Positions 26,003 through 35,063 are shown, counted from the first letter of the stretch. The stretch is DNA of 64,000 bases from Nostoc sp. C052 (GCF_013393905.1 NZ_CP040272.1:5638001-5702000); one strand, 5' to 3'. Translations and numbers: made by a program. Notes: generated by a model not told the origin, from the sequence alone.

Positions 26003-26884
26003 ATGATCAAAAGTCCTCTCCGATATCCTGGCGGTAAGTCGAAAGCTATAAATCAAATATCTGAATATTTACCAGAAAGCTTTTCGGAATTTCGAGAACC
26101 TTTTGTAGGTGGTGGTTCTGTATTCATTTATTTAAAACAAAAGTTTCCTGACATCAAAATTTGGATTAACGATTTAAACCGCGAACTTTTTTTATTCTGG
26201 AAATTTGCCCAATCTGATTTAGCTCAGTTGGTTGAAGAAATTCGGCATATTAAAGTCAAATATACAGATGGCAAATTACTCTTTACAGAATTGACAAGTG
26301 TAGATGTCAATAATTTATCTGATATAGAAAGAGCAGTTCGTTTTTTCGTCCTTAACAGAATTACTTTTTCTGGAACTGTAGAATCAGGTGGTTTTTCCCA
26401 AGAAGCTTTTCATAAAAGATTTACCGATTCTTCAATAGAACGACTTGAAAAGCTAGAAAATATCTTATCAAAAAACGTCCAAATTACAAATTTAGATTAT
26501 AGCCATCTATTAAAATCAGAAGGAGAAAATTTATTTTTATTTTTAGATCCACCGTATTTTAGTGCTATAAAATCAAAACTATATGGTAAAGATGGTAACT
26601 TGCACACTTCGTTTGAACATCAGAGATTTGCTGAACTTTTGCAACAATGTCATCATCGCTGGCTAATTACCTACGACAACTCAACACAAATCCGAGAAAA
26701 TTTTCAATGGGCTAATATTTCCGAGTGGGAATTACAATATGGAATGAATAATTATAAGCAGAGTGGTGCGGCTAAAGGAAAAGAGTTATTCATTACTAAT
26801 TACGAAGTTAAACTTTATTTGGAAAATAAAGCACCAAATCAAAACCTCGCTAATCCAGCTTTGCAATTAAGCCTTGAGATTTAA
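26003..26884 (+). CDS. orphan DNA adenine N6-methyltransferase (D12 class)
   Basis: 293 residues of the Dam/D12 class (alpha-type amino-methyltransferase). The SAM-binding start RYPGGKSKAI (residues 6-15), REPFVGGGSVFIYL (motif I) and the catalytic DPPYF (182-186) are all in the expected order. No restriction endonuclease gene is adjacent, so it is an orphan methylase, perhaps for replication, repair or gene regulation. Its recognition site cannot be read from the sequence. Base composition is AT-richer than its neighbours, a possible sign of transfer. Confidence 0.88.
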   Translation: MIKSPLRYPGGKSKAINQISEYLPESFSEFREPFVGGGSVFIYLKQKFPDIKIWINDLNRELFLFWKFAQSDLAQLVEEIRHIKVKYTDGKLLFTELTSVDVNNLSDIERAVRFFVLNRITFSGTVESGGFSQEAFHKRFTDSSIERLEKLENILSKNVQITNLDYSHLLKSEGENLFLFLDPPYFSAIKSKLYGKDGNLHTSFEHQRFAELLQQCHHRWLITYDNSTQIRENFQWANISEWELQYGMNNYKQSGAAKGKELFITNYEVKLYLENKAPNQNLANPALQLSLEI

Positions 26885-26966
26885 ATCTAACTTTGATAGC
26901 TTCCAATTTTCCGGTAGTATAACTCCCATAGCTCTTAATATTAGCTACAACATATAAACCTTAGCT

Positions 26967-28037
26967 ATGACAACTTCCCCAATCCCTGCTCAAGAATCCT
27001 CTGATAGCTGGTATATTCTGCTTCAACAATTAATAGATGGACAATCATTATCTCGTACTCAATCTGCTGACTTGATGCAAGGTTGGCTCAGTGAAGCGGT
27101 TCCCCCAGAGTTATCGGGAGCAATTTTAACAGCGCTGAACTTTAGAGGCATTTCTGCCGACGAGTTGACTGGCATGGCTGAAGTATTACAATCTCAATGT
27201 TTGCCACTCAGCACTCAGCCCACTACCCCTAACAGCACTGTAATAGATACCTGTGGAACTGGTGGAGATGGGTCATCAACCTTTAATATTTCTACAGCCG
27301 TTGCATTTGTCGCCGCTGCATCTGGCGTACCTGTGGCTAAACACGGCAATCGTTCAGCTTCAAGTCTCACAGGAAGTGCAGATGTATTAGAAGCCTTGGG
27401 TGTAAACTTGAGTGCTTCTAGTGAAAAAGTGCAAGCAGCACTACAAGAAGTGGGGATCACTTTCTTGTTTGCCGCTGGTTGGCATCCAGCACTCAAGGCG
27501 GTTGCCCAATTGCGGCGGACTTTGAAAGTGCGAACAATTTTTAATTTGCTCGGGCCGTTAGTAAATCCCTTGCGTCCAACTGGACAGGTAGTAGGCTTAT
27601 TCACTCCCAAACTTTTGGCAACTGTTGCCGAAGCTTTACAAAATTTGGGTAAGGAAAAGGCGATTGTGCTGCACGGGCGAGAAAAACTTGATGAGGCTGG
27701 GTTAGGAGATGAAACTGACTTGGCGGTGTTATCAGATGGAGAAGTGCAGTTAACTACCATTAATCCCCTAGATTTGGATTTAACGCCTGCTACCATAGGT
27801 ATGCTTCGGGGTGGGGATGTCCAAGAGAATGCGGAGATTCTCAAGGCGGTACTCCAAGGTAAGGGAACTCAGGCGCAACAGGACGCAGTTGCCTTAAATG
27901 CTTCGTTGGCGCTACAAGTTGCAGGTACGATCGCACTCCTCGATCACGCCGAAGGCATTAAAATCGCTAAGGATATCCTACAGAGTGGAGCGGCTTGGAC
28001 GAAATTGGAGCAGTTAGTTGAGTTTCTGGGGAATTGA
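26967..28037 (+). CDS. trpD: anthranilate phosphoribosyltransferase
   Basis: Second step of tryptophan synthesis, joining anthranilate to PRPP. It is 356 residues. The PRPP-binding loop DTCGTGGDGSSTFNIS (about 91-106), KHGNRSASSLTGSADVLEALG and the RTIFNLLGPLVNP block are canonical. It is not in a trp operon here, as usual in cyanobacteria. The last 71 bp overlap the end of the aspartic-protease gene on the other strand, so the two converge with overlapping 3' ends. Confidence 0.95.
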   Translation: MTTSPIPAQESSDSWYILLQQLIDGQSLSRTQSADLMQGWLSEAVPPELSGAILTALNFRGISADELTGMAEVLQSQCLPLSTQPTTPNSTVIDTCGTGGDGSSTFNISTAVAFVAAASGVPVAKHGNRSASSLTGSADVLEALGVNLSASSEKVQAALQEVGITFLFAAGWHPALKAVAQLRRTLKVRTIFNLLGPLVNPLRPTGQVVGLFTPKLLATVAEALQNLGKEKAIVLHGREKLDEAGLGDETDLAVLSDGEVQLTTINPLDLDLTPATIGMLRGGDVQENAEILKAVLQGKGTQAQQDAVALNASLALQVAGTIALLDHAEGIKIAKDILQSGAAWTKLEQLVEFLGN

Positions 28038-29013
28038 TTTGCGATCGCAATTGTGGGCGAAACTCTACGACATTACGCTTAATGGTGACATCATAATTAC
28101 CAAAAAAGTCATGTCCTAAAAGTCCAGTTTCTAGTTCCGCACCTGCGATCGCAACTGGTATTTTATTCACTATTACCCCGCCAACTGCCATCGAATTAAC
28201 ATAACCCACAGGAAATTCTACCGCTCTGGAACTTGCAGTGTTTGCCTTAGCTTTCCCCACTGTGACGATTCCCAATGCATTGGCCATCTGTTGGGTAATG
28301 ACAGTACCACTCGCTCCCGTATCCACAATCATCTCAAATTTTTGCTGGCCATTGAAGGTGACTTCCACAATTGGCGTGCCACCAATTCGCCTTTTTATCG
28401 GGGCTGTAAATACTGCTTCATTTGGAATCACCACTGCTGATGACGGCAAACCTGGCTCTGGTGATAACGGTTTTGTTTGTATAGGAGGTAAAGTAAACTT
28501 TGGTATGGTTTCTCTTTGGGGAACAACAACTACTATTTTCTGAGGTTCTCTAACTGCAACAGGGCGAGGATTAGCTTGCTGCTGGGCGTATTTAACTTGG
28601 CGGCGATATTCCGTGATTTTGGTTTGAGCGATCGCAAATTCTGGGCTTTGTGGCCGCACTCTTCGCATCAGCGCGATCGCATCCTGGTACTGACTCGCCA
28701 CCAACTTCCAGTCATCTGGAGATTGAGCCGATTGGCTGATACTCCAAGCGCCAACAGCTTTGTCTCGCCCCATTTCAAAAAGACTTGGTTCACTTTCAGA
28801 TTCAGACGGTTCTAGCGGCTGCGCTTCTGGGGTAGCTGCGGGTGTTACTGGTTCGACAGTCGGCTTTACTGATGCCAGATCCCCAACAGGTGTGGGTTGG
28901 TCATTGCCACCAGTCGCGGTGTTTTGTTTGTCTTCACTACAGGCAACACATAAAATCGCTAGAACGCTTGATACAAAAATTAGGGTTGCACGGGATAAAA
29001 AAGACTGAAGCAT
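27967..29013 (-). CDS. retropepsin-like aspartic protease, lipoprotein
   Basis: 348 residues from ATG 29013 (MLQSFLSRATLIF); a longer start at 29049 is possible. A lipoprotein signal is present (hydrophobic stretch ending LAILCVACSED, Cys as lipid site). A Pro/Glu-rich linker follows, then a retropepsin-like domain with catalytic DTGASGTVIT and the family's later strand LLGHDFFGNYDV. Such single-domain aspartic proteases dimerise and act at the periplasmic side. The C-terminal 24 residues are encoded over trpD's end. Confidence 0.85.
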   Translation of the reverse strand: MLQSFLSRATLIFVSSVLAILCVACSEDKQNTATGGNDQPTPVGDLASVKPTVEPVTPAATPEAQPLEPSESESEPSLFEMGRDKAVGAWSISQSAQSPDDWKLVASQYQDAIALMRRVRPQSPEFAIAQTKITEYRRQVKYAQQQANPRPVAVREPQKIVVVVPQRETIPKFTLPPIQTKPLSPEPGLPSSAVVIPNEAVFTAPIKRRIGGTPIVEVTFNGQQKFEMIVDTGASGTVITQQMANALGIVTVGKAKANTASSRAVEFPVGYVNSMAVGGVIVNKIPVAIAGAELETGLLGHDFFGNYDVTIKRNVVEFRPQLRSQINSPETQLTAPISSKPLHSVGYP

Positions 29014-29149
29014 AATTAATTTTAACTGCCCAAGCTTTGCCAAATCCACTCCCGATACTTTAATTCCCTTTTAATTTTAATTAACTATCTTAAAAACTCC
29101 CAATTGCTCAACTTATGGGATAATTAGCAATCGCAGTATTGGGCAATGG

Positions 29150-29235
29150 GGAAGAAGTGGGGGAGCAGGGAGCAGGGAGCAGGGGAAAATATCCTCTCCT
29201 CTGCCCCCCGCACCCTACCCCTCTGCCTCTTTTCA
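29150..29235. repeat. purine-rich/pyrimidine-rich inverted repeat
   Basis: GGGAGCAGGGAGCAGG-type sequence is followed by TCTCCTCTGCCCCCCGC and CCCCTCTGCCTCTTTT, the same family as 18866-19068. It lies in the carA leader, so a longer carA frame from 29139 is an artefact of this repeat. Confidence 0.75.
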
Positions 29236-29267
29236 ATGCCCCATACCCAATCCCCACTCTATCGCCT

Positions 29268-30437
29268 ATGCCCCTGACTGACGCAGCAATCCCAGCTTTA
29301 CTTGTCCTAGCAGATGGAACCACTTATCGCGGTTGGTCTTTCGGTGCGACGGGAACCGTGATCGGAGAAGTGGTATTCAACACTGGCATGACTGGCTATC
29401 AAGAAGTCCTGACTGACCCTAGTTATCGCGGTCAGATAGTTATTTTTACCTATCCTGAATTGGGGAATACTGGCGTCAATCCTGAAGATGAAGAATCAGA
29501 TGGGCCTCAAGTGCGGGGTGCGATCGCTCGGAATATTTGTCAGCGTCCAAGTAACTGGCGATCGACACAATCTTTACCTGACTACCTCAAGCATAACCAA
29601 GTACCGGGGATCTACGGCATTGATACCCGCGCCCTCACCCGCAAAATTCGGATGTTTGGAGCGATGAACGGTGGCATTTCTACAACCATTCTCGATGAAG
29701 CAGAATTGCTAGAGCAGGTACTAACGGCTCCCAACATGGCAGGATTGAATCTGGTTCGTGAAGTCACTACCCCAACAGCTTATGAATGGGCAGAACCGAC
29801 AATTCCAGCTTGGGAATTCAACTCTGAAGCTGCCGAAAATCTTGGGGAAGCCTTTACGGTTGTTGCCCTTGACTTTGGCATAAAACGTAATATCTTACGT
29901 CGCCTAGTAAGTTACGGTTGTAAGGTGATTGTTGTACCTGCTGATACACCACCAGAGGAAATCCTCAAATACAATCCAGATGGTGTATTTCTTTCTAACG
30001 GTCCTGGCGACCCTGCTGCCGTAACTGAAGGGATTGCAACTGCCAAAGCACTCCTGTTAAGTCAAAAACCAATTTTTGGTATTTGTATGGGACACCAAAT
30101 TTTAGGTCATGCACTAGGGGCAGAAACCTATAAACTCAAATTTGGTCATCGTGGTTTGAATCAGCCTGCCGGTTTACAACAACGGGTAGAAATTACTAGC
30201 CAAAACCATAGTTTTGCTATTGATCCAGATTCTTTGCCTACGGCAGTTGTGGAAATCAGCCACCTGAACTTAAATGATCGCACCATTGCCGGGGTACGTC
30301 ACAAATCTCTACCTGTATTTTCCGTACAGTATCACCCAGAAGCCAGTCCTGGCCCCCATGATGCTGATTACTTGTTTGAGCAATTTGTTCAATCCATGCG
30401 AACAGCACGTCAAACCCTTCGGGGAATTCAAAATTAA
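29268..30437 (+). CDS. carA: carbamoyl-phosphate synthase small subunit
   Basis: Glutamine amidotransferase subunit supplying ammonia to CarB for arginine and pyrimidine synthesis. 389 residues from ATG 29268 (MPLTDAAIPALLVLADGT), the usual length. The class-I amidotransferase centre is visible: nucleophile Cys in FGICMGHQILGHALG, then the QYHPEASPGPHD His/Glu pair. The N-terminal half has the CarA signature GYQEVLTDPSYRGQI. An in-frame upstream ATG at 29139 is rejected because the intervening DNA is a dispersed repeat. carB is not in the window. Confidence 0.95.
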   Translation: MPLTDAAIPALLVLADGTTYRGWSFGATGTVIGEVVFNTGMTGYQEVLTDPSYRGQIVIFTYPELGNTGVNPEDEESDGPQVRGAIARNICQRPSNWRSTQSLPDYLKHNQVPGIYGIDTRALTRKIRMFGAMNGGISTTILDEAELLEQVLTAPNMAGLNLVREVTTPTAYEWAEPTIPAWEFNSEAAENLGEAFTVVALDFGIKRNILRRLVSYGCKVIVVPADTPPEEILKYNPDGVFLSNGPGDPAAVTEGIATAKALLLSQKPIFGICMGHQILGHALGAETYKLKFGHRGLNQPAGLQQRVEITSQNHSFAIDPDSLPTAVVEISHLNLNDRTIAGVRHKSLPVFSVQYHPEASPGPHDADYLFEQFVQSMRTARQTLRGIQN

Positions 30438-30675
30438 AAATTAAAAATGAAAGATTTATTTTTGAACTAAGCATTTTTAATTTTGAATTGGAGCAAAAAG
30501 CAAGAGTCAATTTGTCGCATTTGGGGTTAAATAAAAATAGCAAAATGCAAATGGGGCATTGGGGACTAAAAGATCGGAGAAAAATTTTCCAATCCCCAGT
30601 ACCCAATCTCCTATTCCAACAGATCGTAGACAACTTGCTCAAAAACCATCTATACTTGAGCGTTCACTTTAACTC

Positions 30676-30705
30676 ATGAGGAGGGAATTATTGCTGAGCC
30701 GCTAA
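30676..30705 (+). CDS. possible nine-codon upstream ORF
   Basis: ATG AGG AGG ... ends at TAA 30703-30705 after nine codons. It contains the ribosome-binding site and overlaps the apparent start of the STAS gene in another frame. It may couple translation. Likely regulatory if translated at all. Confidence 0.25.
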   Translation: MRRELLLSR

Positions 30706-31052
30706 ATCTAACCGTTAGCCTGAGGGGCACTCGTGAAGTCCGGGATAACTGTCAGCTATTCCGCCTCACAGGTTTGTTAGATGCTTTTTCTGAGCCGACA
30801 TTTCGCAAGACACTTGGCAGCAAGATTGACGAGGGCCCTAAGCATATTATTTTGGATCTCTCACAAATTGACTTTGTAGATAGCTCTGGCTTGGGCGCTC
30901 TGGTGCAGCTAGCCAAGCAGGCTCAAACTGCTGAAGGCACTTTGCAAATTGTCACGAATGCCCGCGTAACTCAAACGGTCAAGCTTGTTCGCCTAGAGAA
31001 GTTTCTCTCCCTGCAAAAATCAGTTGAAGACGCTCTAGAAAACGTCAAGTAG
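30690..31052 (+). CDS. STAS-domain anti-sigma-factor antagonist, apparent AUU start
   Basis: 120 residues if begun at ATT 30690. The STAS domain shows the phosphorylatable serine in DFVDSSGLGALVQLA (about residue 65) and the family strand order. In-frame TGA at 30657 blocks anything longer, and no ATG, GTG or TTG lies between it and 30774. The first strands (PLNLTVSLRGTREVRD, CQLFRLTGL) are STAS-like and would be lost if TTG 30774 were used. AGGAGGG ends five bases before the ATT. SpoIIAA/RsbV-type partner switching with a kinase and a sigma factor is the expected role; no such kinase is adjacent. Confidence 0.75.
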   Translation: MAEPLNLTVSLRGTREVRDNCQLFRLTGLLDAFSEPTFRKTLGSKIDEGPKHIILDLSQIDFVDSSGLGALVQLAKQAQTAEGTLQIVTNARVTQTVKLVRLEKFLSLQKSVEDALENVK

Positions 31053-31627
31053 TCTTGATTGCTAGACCTGAGAGTTCAATTTAGCTATCTAGATTCAACA
31101 TCAGATAGCTTAATTTTTAAAACTTCTGGCAAAAAACCTCTCTCCTTGTGGGAGAGGCAAAAAGCCAGTTGAGCTACTATATTTAAAGTTAAGCAATAAC
31201 TTAAAGATATAAAAACCCAGTCGTTGGGTATGTAATAGCTGGCTATAATATCTGATAAATAATCAAAGCTGAGAAATTTGTAAGAATTATCAAGCCAGCA
31301 TGTTTGTCGATAAGTAGACTTGATCCTGTATAGTTAAAAATTGTCACTTACTAAGTAAGCACGACGATGCGATCGAGCTAAAGCGTAAATTTGATGTTCA
31401 GATTTTACCCTATCTTCGACACAGACCACAATAAGTAGGCGGAATTTGGTTTACAGATGTTGACATCAGGGTGATTTAAAATGCCAACTCTCAATCAAAA
31501 AGATGAAATTAGGAAGTAATTTTGATAGTATTGATTATGCTAAGTATACTATCATGGCATACTTCAGAAAAATCAATCTTTGCGAAGAATGCCTGCCAAA
31601 TAGAGCCCGTCAAGGAATGATTTATTT
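31053..31627. other. 575-bp gap; short hairpin and a 25-codon ORF
   Basis: ACCTCTCTCCTTGTGGGAGAGG (about 31137-31158) is a likely terminator for the STAS gene. A 25-codon ORF (31554-31631, MAYFRKINLCEECLP...) ends on the GTG of the next gene, sharing GTGA. It lacks a clear ribosome-binding site. Nothing else is supported. Confidence 0.4.
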
Positions 31628-32107
31628 GTGAAGTCACAGGAGGAAGAGCTATTAGATGGACAAGATAAAACTCCCAAACAGGGTTTATCTTGGGATCAAG
31701 CACTCTTGGCAACTACAGCGCCATTCCAACAGATTTCCCTTTCACAAGTGCAACAAATTTCTCCTACTGCTTTAGCGTATTTAGGAGATGCAATTTATGA
31801 ATTGTATGTTAGAATTTTCTATCTGCTGCCATTGCAGCGGTCAGGGATTTACCATAGTCTGGTAGTGGAGCAGGTAAGAGCGGAAACACAAGCGCTACAT
31901 TTGCGATCGCTGATTCCTCATCTCAGGGATACCGAATTAGAAATTGTCCGACGGGGTAGAAACGCCGCAACAGGACGCCCTAAGCGACTTAATCCCGAAA
32001 TTTATCAACAGGCAACTAGTCTAGAAACCTTAATTGGCTACTTATATCTCACCGATTATCAGCGTCTAACCGAACTATTGCAAATACTTCATATAGAAAA
32101 AGAGTGA
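31628..32107 (+). CDS. mrnC: mini-ribonuclease III
   Basis: RNase III catalytic domain without the double-stranded-RNA-binding domain, maturing 23S rRNA. 159 residues from GTG 31628. The catalytic block reads ALAYLGDAIYELYVR (about 51-65) with the conserved Asp, and LETLIGYLYL near 138-147 gives the catalytic Glu. GRNAATGRPKRLNPEIYQQAT is typical of mini-III. It lies 92 bp before rlmB in the same direction, so the two rRNA-processing genes probably form an operon. Confidence 0.92.
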   Translation: MKSQEEELLDGQDKTPKQGLSWDQALLATTAPFQQISLSQVQQISPTALAYLGDAIYELYVRIFYLLPLQRSGIYHSLVVEQVRAETQALHLRSLIPHLRDTELEIVRRGRNAATGRPKRLNPEIYQQATSLETLIGYLYLTDYQRLTELLQILHIEKE

Positions 32108-32199
32108 AAACTCAATTTCACAGTTGCCGTAACACTAGATTAGGTTCAAGAAATTGAGGCAATCGGGATGATCAACCATACGCTATATCCATAACTAAA

Positions 32200-33381
32200 A
32201 TGCAGAATAAACCAAAAAAAATCAGGACTTCTAACGAACCCAATCGTGGACAACCCGTAAAGATTAAAGGTAAGCGTGTTGTTACGAGTCCGACTCGCAA
32301 TCCTAGAAAAATCGATAGCAACCCCATCTCTGTGGCTAATCCGACTCGCAATCCTAGAAAAATCGATAGTAACCCCATCTCTGTGGCTAATCCAACTCGC
32401 AATCCCAGAAAAATCGATAGCAACCCCATCTCTGCTGCTAATCCGACTCGCAATCCCAGAAAAGTAGATGGCAACACTATCTCTGTTGTTAATCCGAATC
32501 GCAATCCCAGAAAAATCGATAGCAACCCCAGTTATGGGAACTCCCGACAACGAAATAATAACTTTTCCCAGCCATCTGCATCTACACAACCGATAGAAGA
32601 AGATAACGATCTCATCTACGGTCGTCACCCCGTATTGAGTGCATTGCAAAATCAGCGCAATCTCAACCGTCTCTGGATTACTACCCGTCTGCGCTACGAT
32701 CCCAGCTTTCACCATTTTCTCTTACAAGCGAAGGAAAATGGCACAGTTATTGATGAGGTTGAACCCAAGCGCTTAGACTATCTCACCAACGGCGCTAATC
32801 ACCAAGGTGTGGCAGCACAAATCGCTCCCTACGCCTACACCGAATTGCCCGATCTAATTGAACAGTGCAAGTCTGTAACCGATGCTGTAATTGTCGTAGC
32901 TGACGGAATTACCGATCCCCACAACTTGGGAGCAATTATTCGCACCGCTGAAGCAATCGGCGCTCAAGGGTTAGTGATTCCCCAAAGAAGAGCATCTGGG
33001 ATCACTTCTACTGTGATGAAAGTGGCAGCAGGCGCTTTAGAAAATTTTGCTGTCGCTAGAGTTGTCAATCTCAGCCGCTCTTTAGAAGAATTAAAAGAAG
33101 CTGGCTTTTGGATTTATGGCACTGCTGCAAGTGGTAGCGAACCTCTGCATACAGTCAATTTCACCGGCCCCATCGTTTTGGTAATTGGCTCAGAAGGTGA
33201 AGGTCTGGGTATGTTGACTCAACGCTCCTGTGATTTTTTAGTTTCAATTCCTCTACAGGGTAAGACTCCTAGCCTGAATGCCTCGGTAGCAGCGGGTATG
33301 GCGCTTTATGAGATTTATCGCCAGCGATCGCTAAATACGCTGCACTTAGATAAATTACACAAAATCTCTTTTAAAAAATAA
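32200..33381 (+). CDS. rlmB: 23S rRNA (guanosine-2'-O)-methyltransferase, TrmH/SpoU family
   Basis: 393 residues. A disordered N-terminal tail (about 1-125) carries five 17-residue repeats, then the RlmB substrate-binding domain (IYGRHPVLSALQNQRN) and the SPOUT knot domain. SPOUT motifs are clear: DPHNLGAIIRTAEAIGA, VIGSEGEGLG and IPLQGKTPSLNASVAAGMAL. It probably methylates G2251 of 23S rRNA; a tRNA target is possible for close relatives. The tail is basic (RNPRKID repeats) and may bind RNA. It follows mrnC. Confidence 0.9.
   Translation: MQNKPKKIRTSNEPNRGQPVKIKGKRVVTSPTRNPRKIDSNPISVANPTRNPRKIDSNPISVANPTRNPRKIDSNPISAANPTRNPRKVDGNTISVVNPNRNPRKIDSNPSYGNSRQRNNNFSQPSASTQPIEEDNDLIYGRHPVLSALQNQRNLNRLWITTRLRYDPSFHHFLLQAKENGTVIDEVEPKRLDYLTNGANHQGVAAQIAPYAYTELPDLIEQCKSVTDAVIVVADGITDPHNLGAIIRTAEAIGAQGLVIPQRRASGITSTVMKVAAGALENFAVARVVNLSRSLEELKEAGFWIYGTAASGSEPLHTVNFTGPIVLVIGSEGEGLGMLTQRSCDFLVSIPLQGKTPSLNASVAAGMALYEIYRQRSLNTLHLDKLHKISFKK
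32287..32541 (+). repeat. 51-bp in-frame tandem repeat in rlmB, five units
   Basis: Five 51-bp units encode variants of NPTRNPRKIDSNPISVA. The first three are almost identical at the DNA level and the last two are more diverged. They lie outside the catalytic domain, so copy number is free to vary. Confidence 0.9.
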
Positions 33382-33467
33382 CGTAACAGAGTATAAAGAA
33401 ATGTAAAAGATAATAAAGTAGCATATCGTTTCACACCCTGTAGCACGTTTATAAATCGGCGAAAACC

Positions 33468-33770
33468 ATGAAAACCATTTGGCATAACCTCAAGGAAGTG
33501 TTAATTAACACGTTTGAGAACCTCGGCTTGGCTTGGTGGGTAGAGATTGTAACGCAAAATCCCCGCTGCACGTACTACTTCGGCCCATTTCTGAGTTCTT
33601 CCGATGCAACATTAGCAAGCAAAGGATACATAGAAGATTTGGAGCTTGAAGGAGCTACGGGAATTGTTGTGAGTGTCAAGCGTTGCAAACCTAATACCTT
33701 AACGATTGCTGACGACTTGGGGGAAAGATTTGACCGCAAAGTACAGCCTGCCTTTGGCGGTCAAATTTAA
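33468..33770 (+). CDS. DUF1816 domain protein
   Basis: A 100-residue cyanobacterial protein of the DUF1816 family: AWWVEIVTQNPRCTYYFGPF (about 22-41), then LASKGYIEDLELEGATGI and a C-terminal VKRCKPNTLTIADDLGE. Related short domains are found near phycobilisome genes, but no phycobilisome gene lies here. It is monocistronic with a terminator at 33821-33860. Function unproven. Confidence 0.85.
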   Translation: MKTIWHNLKEVLINTFENLGLAWWVEIVTQNPRCTYYFGPFLSSSDATLASKGYIEDLELEGATGIVVSVKRCKPNTLTIADDLGERFDRKVQPAFGGQI

Positions 33771-33820
33771 GTTAGGCCAAAGAATAAACAGAATGAAGCG
33801 GTGTGGAGAGGCAAAGACAC

Positions 33821-33860
33821 AAAGACGCAGATAATTCTTTTACGGCATTGCCGCGTCTTT
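33821..33860 (+). terminator. terminator after DUF1816 gene
   Basis: AAAGACGC (33821-33828) pairs with GCGTCTTT (33853-33860), followed by TTACT. The loop is longer than usual, so confidence is moderate. Confidence 0.5.
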
Positions 33861-33935
33861 TTACTCATTGCGTCACCATATCTTCTCTCTCTGTTTCTTC
33901 GTCATCAATAGTCAAAATTTTTACCCATTAAAAAA

Positions 33936-34784
33936 CTATTGCCTATTAATTACCTGCGGATGTTCTTCCAGCCAACGATCAATGTCACTGAGAACCAGCT
34001 GGGGGACTTCCCACGGAAAAAGATGTGCGGTGTTGGCATAGCACTGCCACTGAGAATTTTGGAGGTGTTGAGCAGTTTGTAAGCTGGAATCAGATGTTAT
34101 GTGGCGGTCTTGTTCACCAGCAAGTACTAAAGTCGGACATTGAATTAGTTGCAAATCTGGAAGTCGGTTGTATCCCGATTGAATTGCACTATAAAGAGCG
34201 CGAGTCGCCGCCGGAGAGGTTTGCAAATAAGCCGGTACTGCTTCTTTGGCGATGTAGTTGTAACTGGTAGATGTATGTTGTTGGATTAGATAGCGAAAAA
34301 GCGATCGCTTACCAAAAGTTTCAATATTCCATTGCCAACTCGGTTTTATATAGTTCAACAAGGCAGCAACGCCAGTATATAAATTATCCTGCCAAGTAAT
34401 GCTCGGATGACTACCACGGGGTTTTGCGGCTGTCGCCACCAAAATTAGCCCAGTAACGCGCTCTGGCAAACGTAATGCCAACTCCATTGCCAGGATGCCC
34501 CCAAGTGACCATCCCAATACTAGGCATTTTTCAATCTCTAAGCGGTCTAGCAGCGCTTCTAGATCAGTCAAATGGTCATTCATCTCAAAATTGTGGTTGT
34601 AGCGACTTTTGCCATATCCACGTAAATCAGGAGCAAAAGTTTTGTAGCGTTTTGATAAATGGTTAGTAAAGACAGAAAGACTACGACCAGTACCAGGATG
34701 ACCATGTAAGCCTAAAATTGGGAATCCTTGACCTTGGATGTAGACATTGAGACTTGCAGCAGTCGTGGTATGGCGATCGCTCAT
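33936..34784 (-). CDS. alpha/beta-fold hydrolase
   Basis: 282 residues, cytoplasmic. The oxyanion region is LGLHGHPGTGRS, the nucleophile elbow GWSLGG (Ser near residue 94), the acid in LVLAGEQDRHIT and the catalytic His in NTAHLFPWE. FAPDLRGYGKSRYN is typical of this superfamily. Substrate cannot be inferred: esterase, haloperoxidase-like and lactonase activities all fit. It is convergent with DUF1816 and divergent from the pentapeptide gene. Confidence 0.85.
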   Translation of the reverse strand: MSDRHTTTAASLNVYIQGQGFPILGLHGHPGTGRSLSVFTNHLSKRYKTFAPDLRGYGKSRYNHNFEMNDHLTDLEALLDRLEIEKCLVLGWSLGGILAMELALRLPERVTGLILVATAAKPRGSHPSITWQDNLYTGVAALLNYIKPSWQWNIETFGKRSLFRYLIQQHTSTSYNYIAKEAVPAYLQTSPAATRALYSAIQSGYNRLPDLQLIQCPTLVLAGEQDRHITSDSSLQTAQHLQNSQWQCYANTAHLFPWEVPQLVLSDIDRWLEEHPQVINRQ

Positions 34785-35063
34785 TACTTACTGTTCTCCT
34801 TTAGGATTGCTTCAGTCCGGTTGAGCCTTTCTGTCATAGTAGTTATATCTTAATTTTTCTAATTGTGTCATAAGGCTAACAGCAAAGGGTTTCAGTGTTC
34901 AGTTAGACTTCAAGTTGCTACAGGTAATGCACTGAAGTTACTACCCGGCGTTTTGGCTACTATAAGATTTACAAATACTAGAGCTTATACTTACGCAATC
35001 CAGATAGTGATAATCTTATTTCTGGTAACTAACCAATTTTGCAAGGTAAGGAAATAAGCAATC

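Noticed and set aside
29139..29267. Longer carA start
   Set aside because: The extra 43 codons are a purine/pyrimidine repeat; other CarA proteins begin near 29268.
30488..30679. 63-codon plus-strand frame before the STAS gene
   Set aside because: It runs through dispersed repeat-like sequence (GGGGCATTGGGGAC). Not protein-like.
34863..35057. 64-codon plus-strand frame before the pentapeptide gene
   Set aside because: No ribosome-binding site, no domain, and it lies in a promoter-like AT-rich region.
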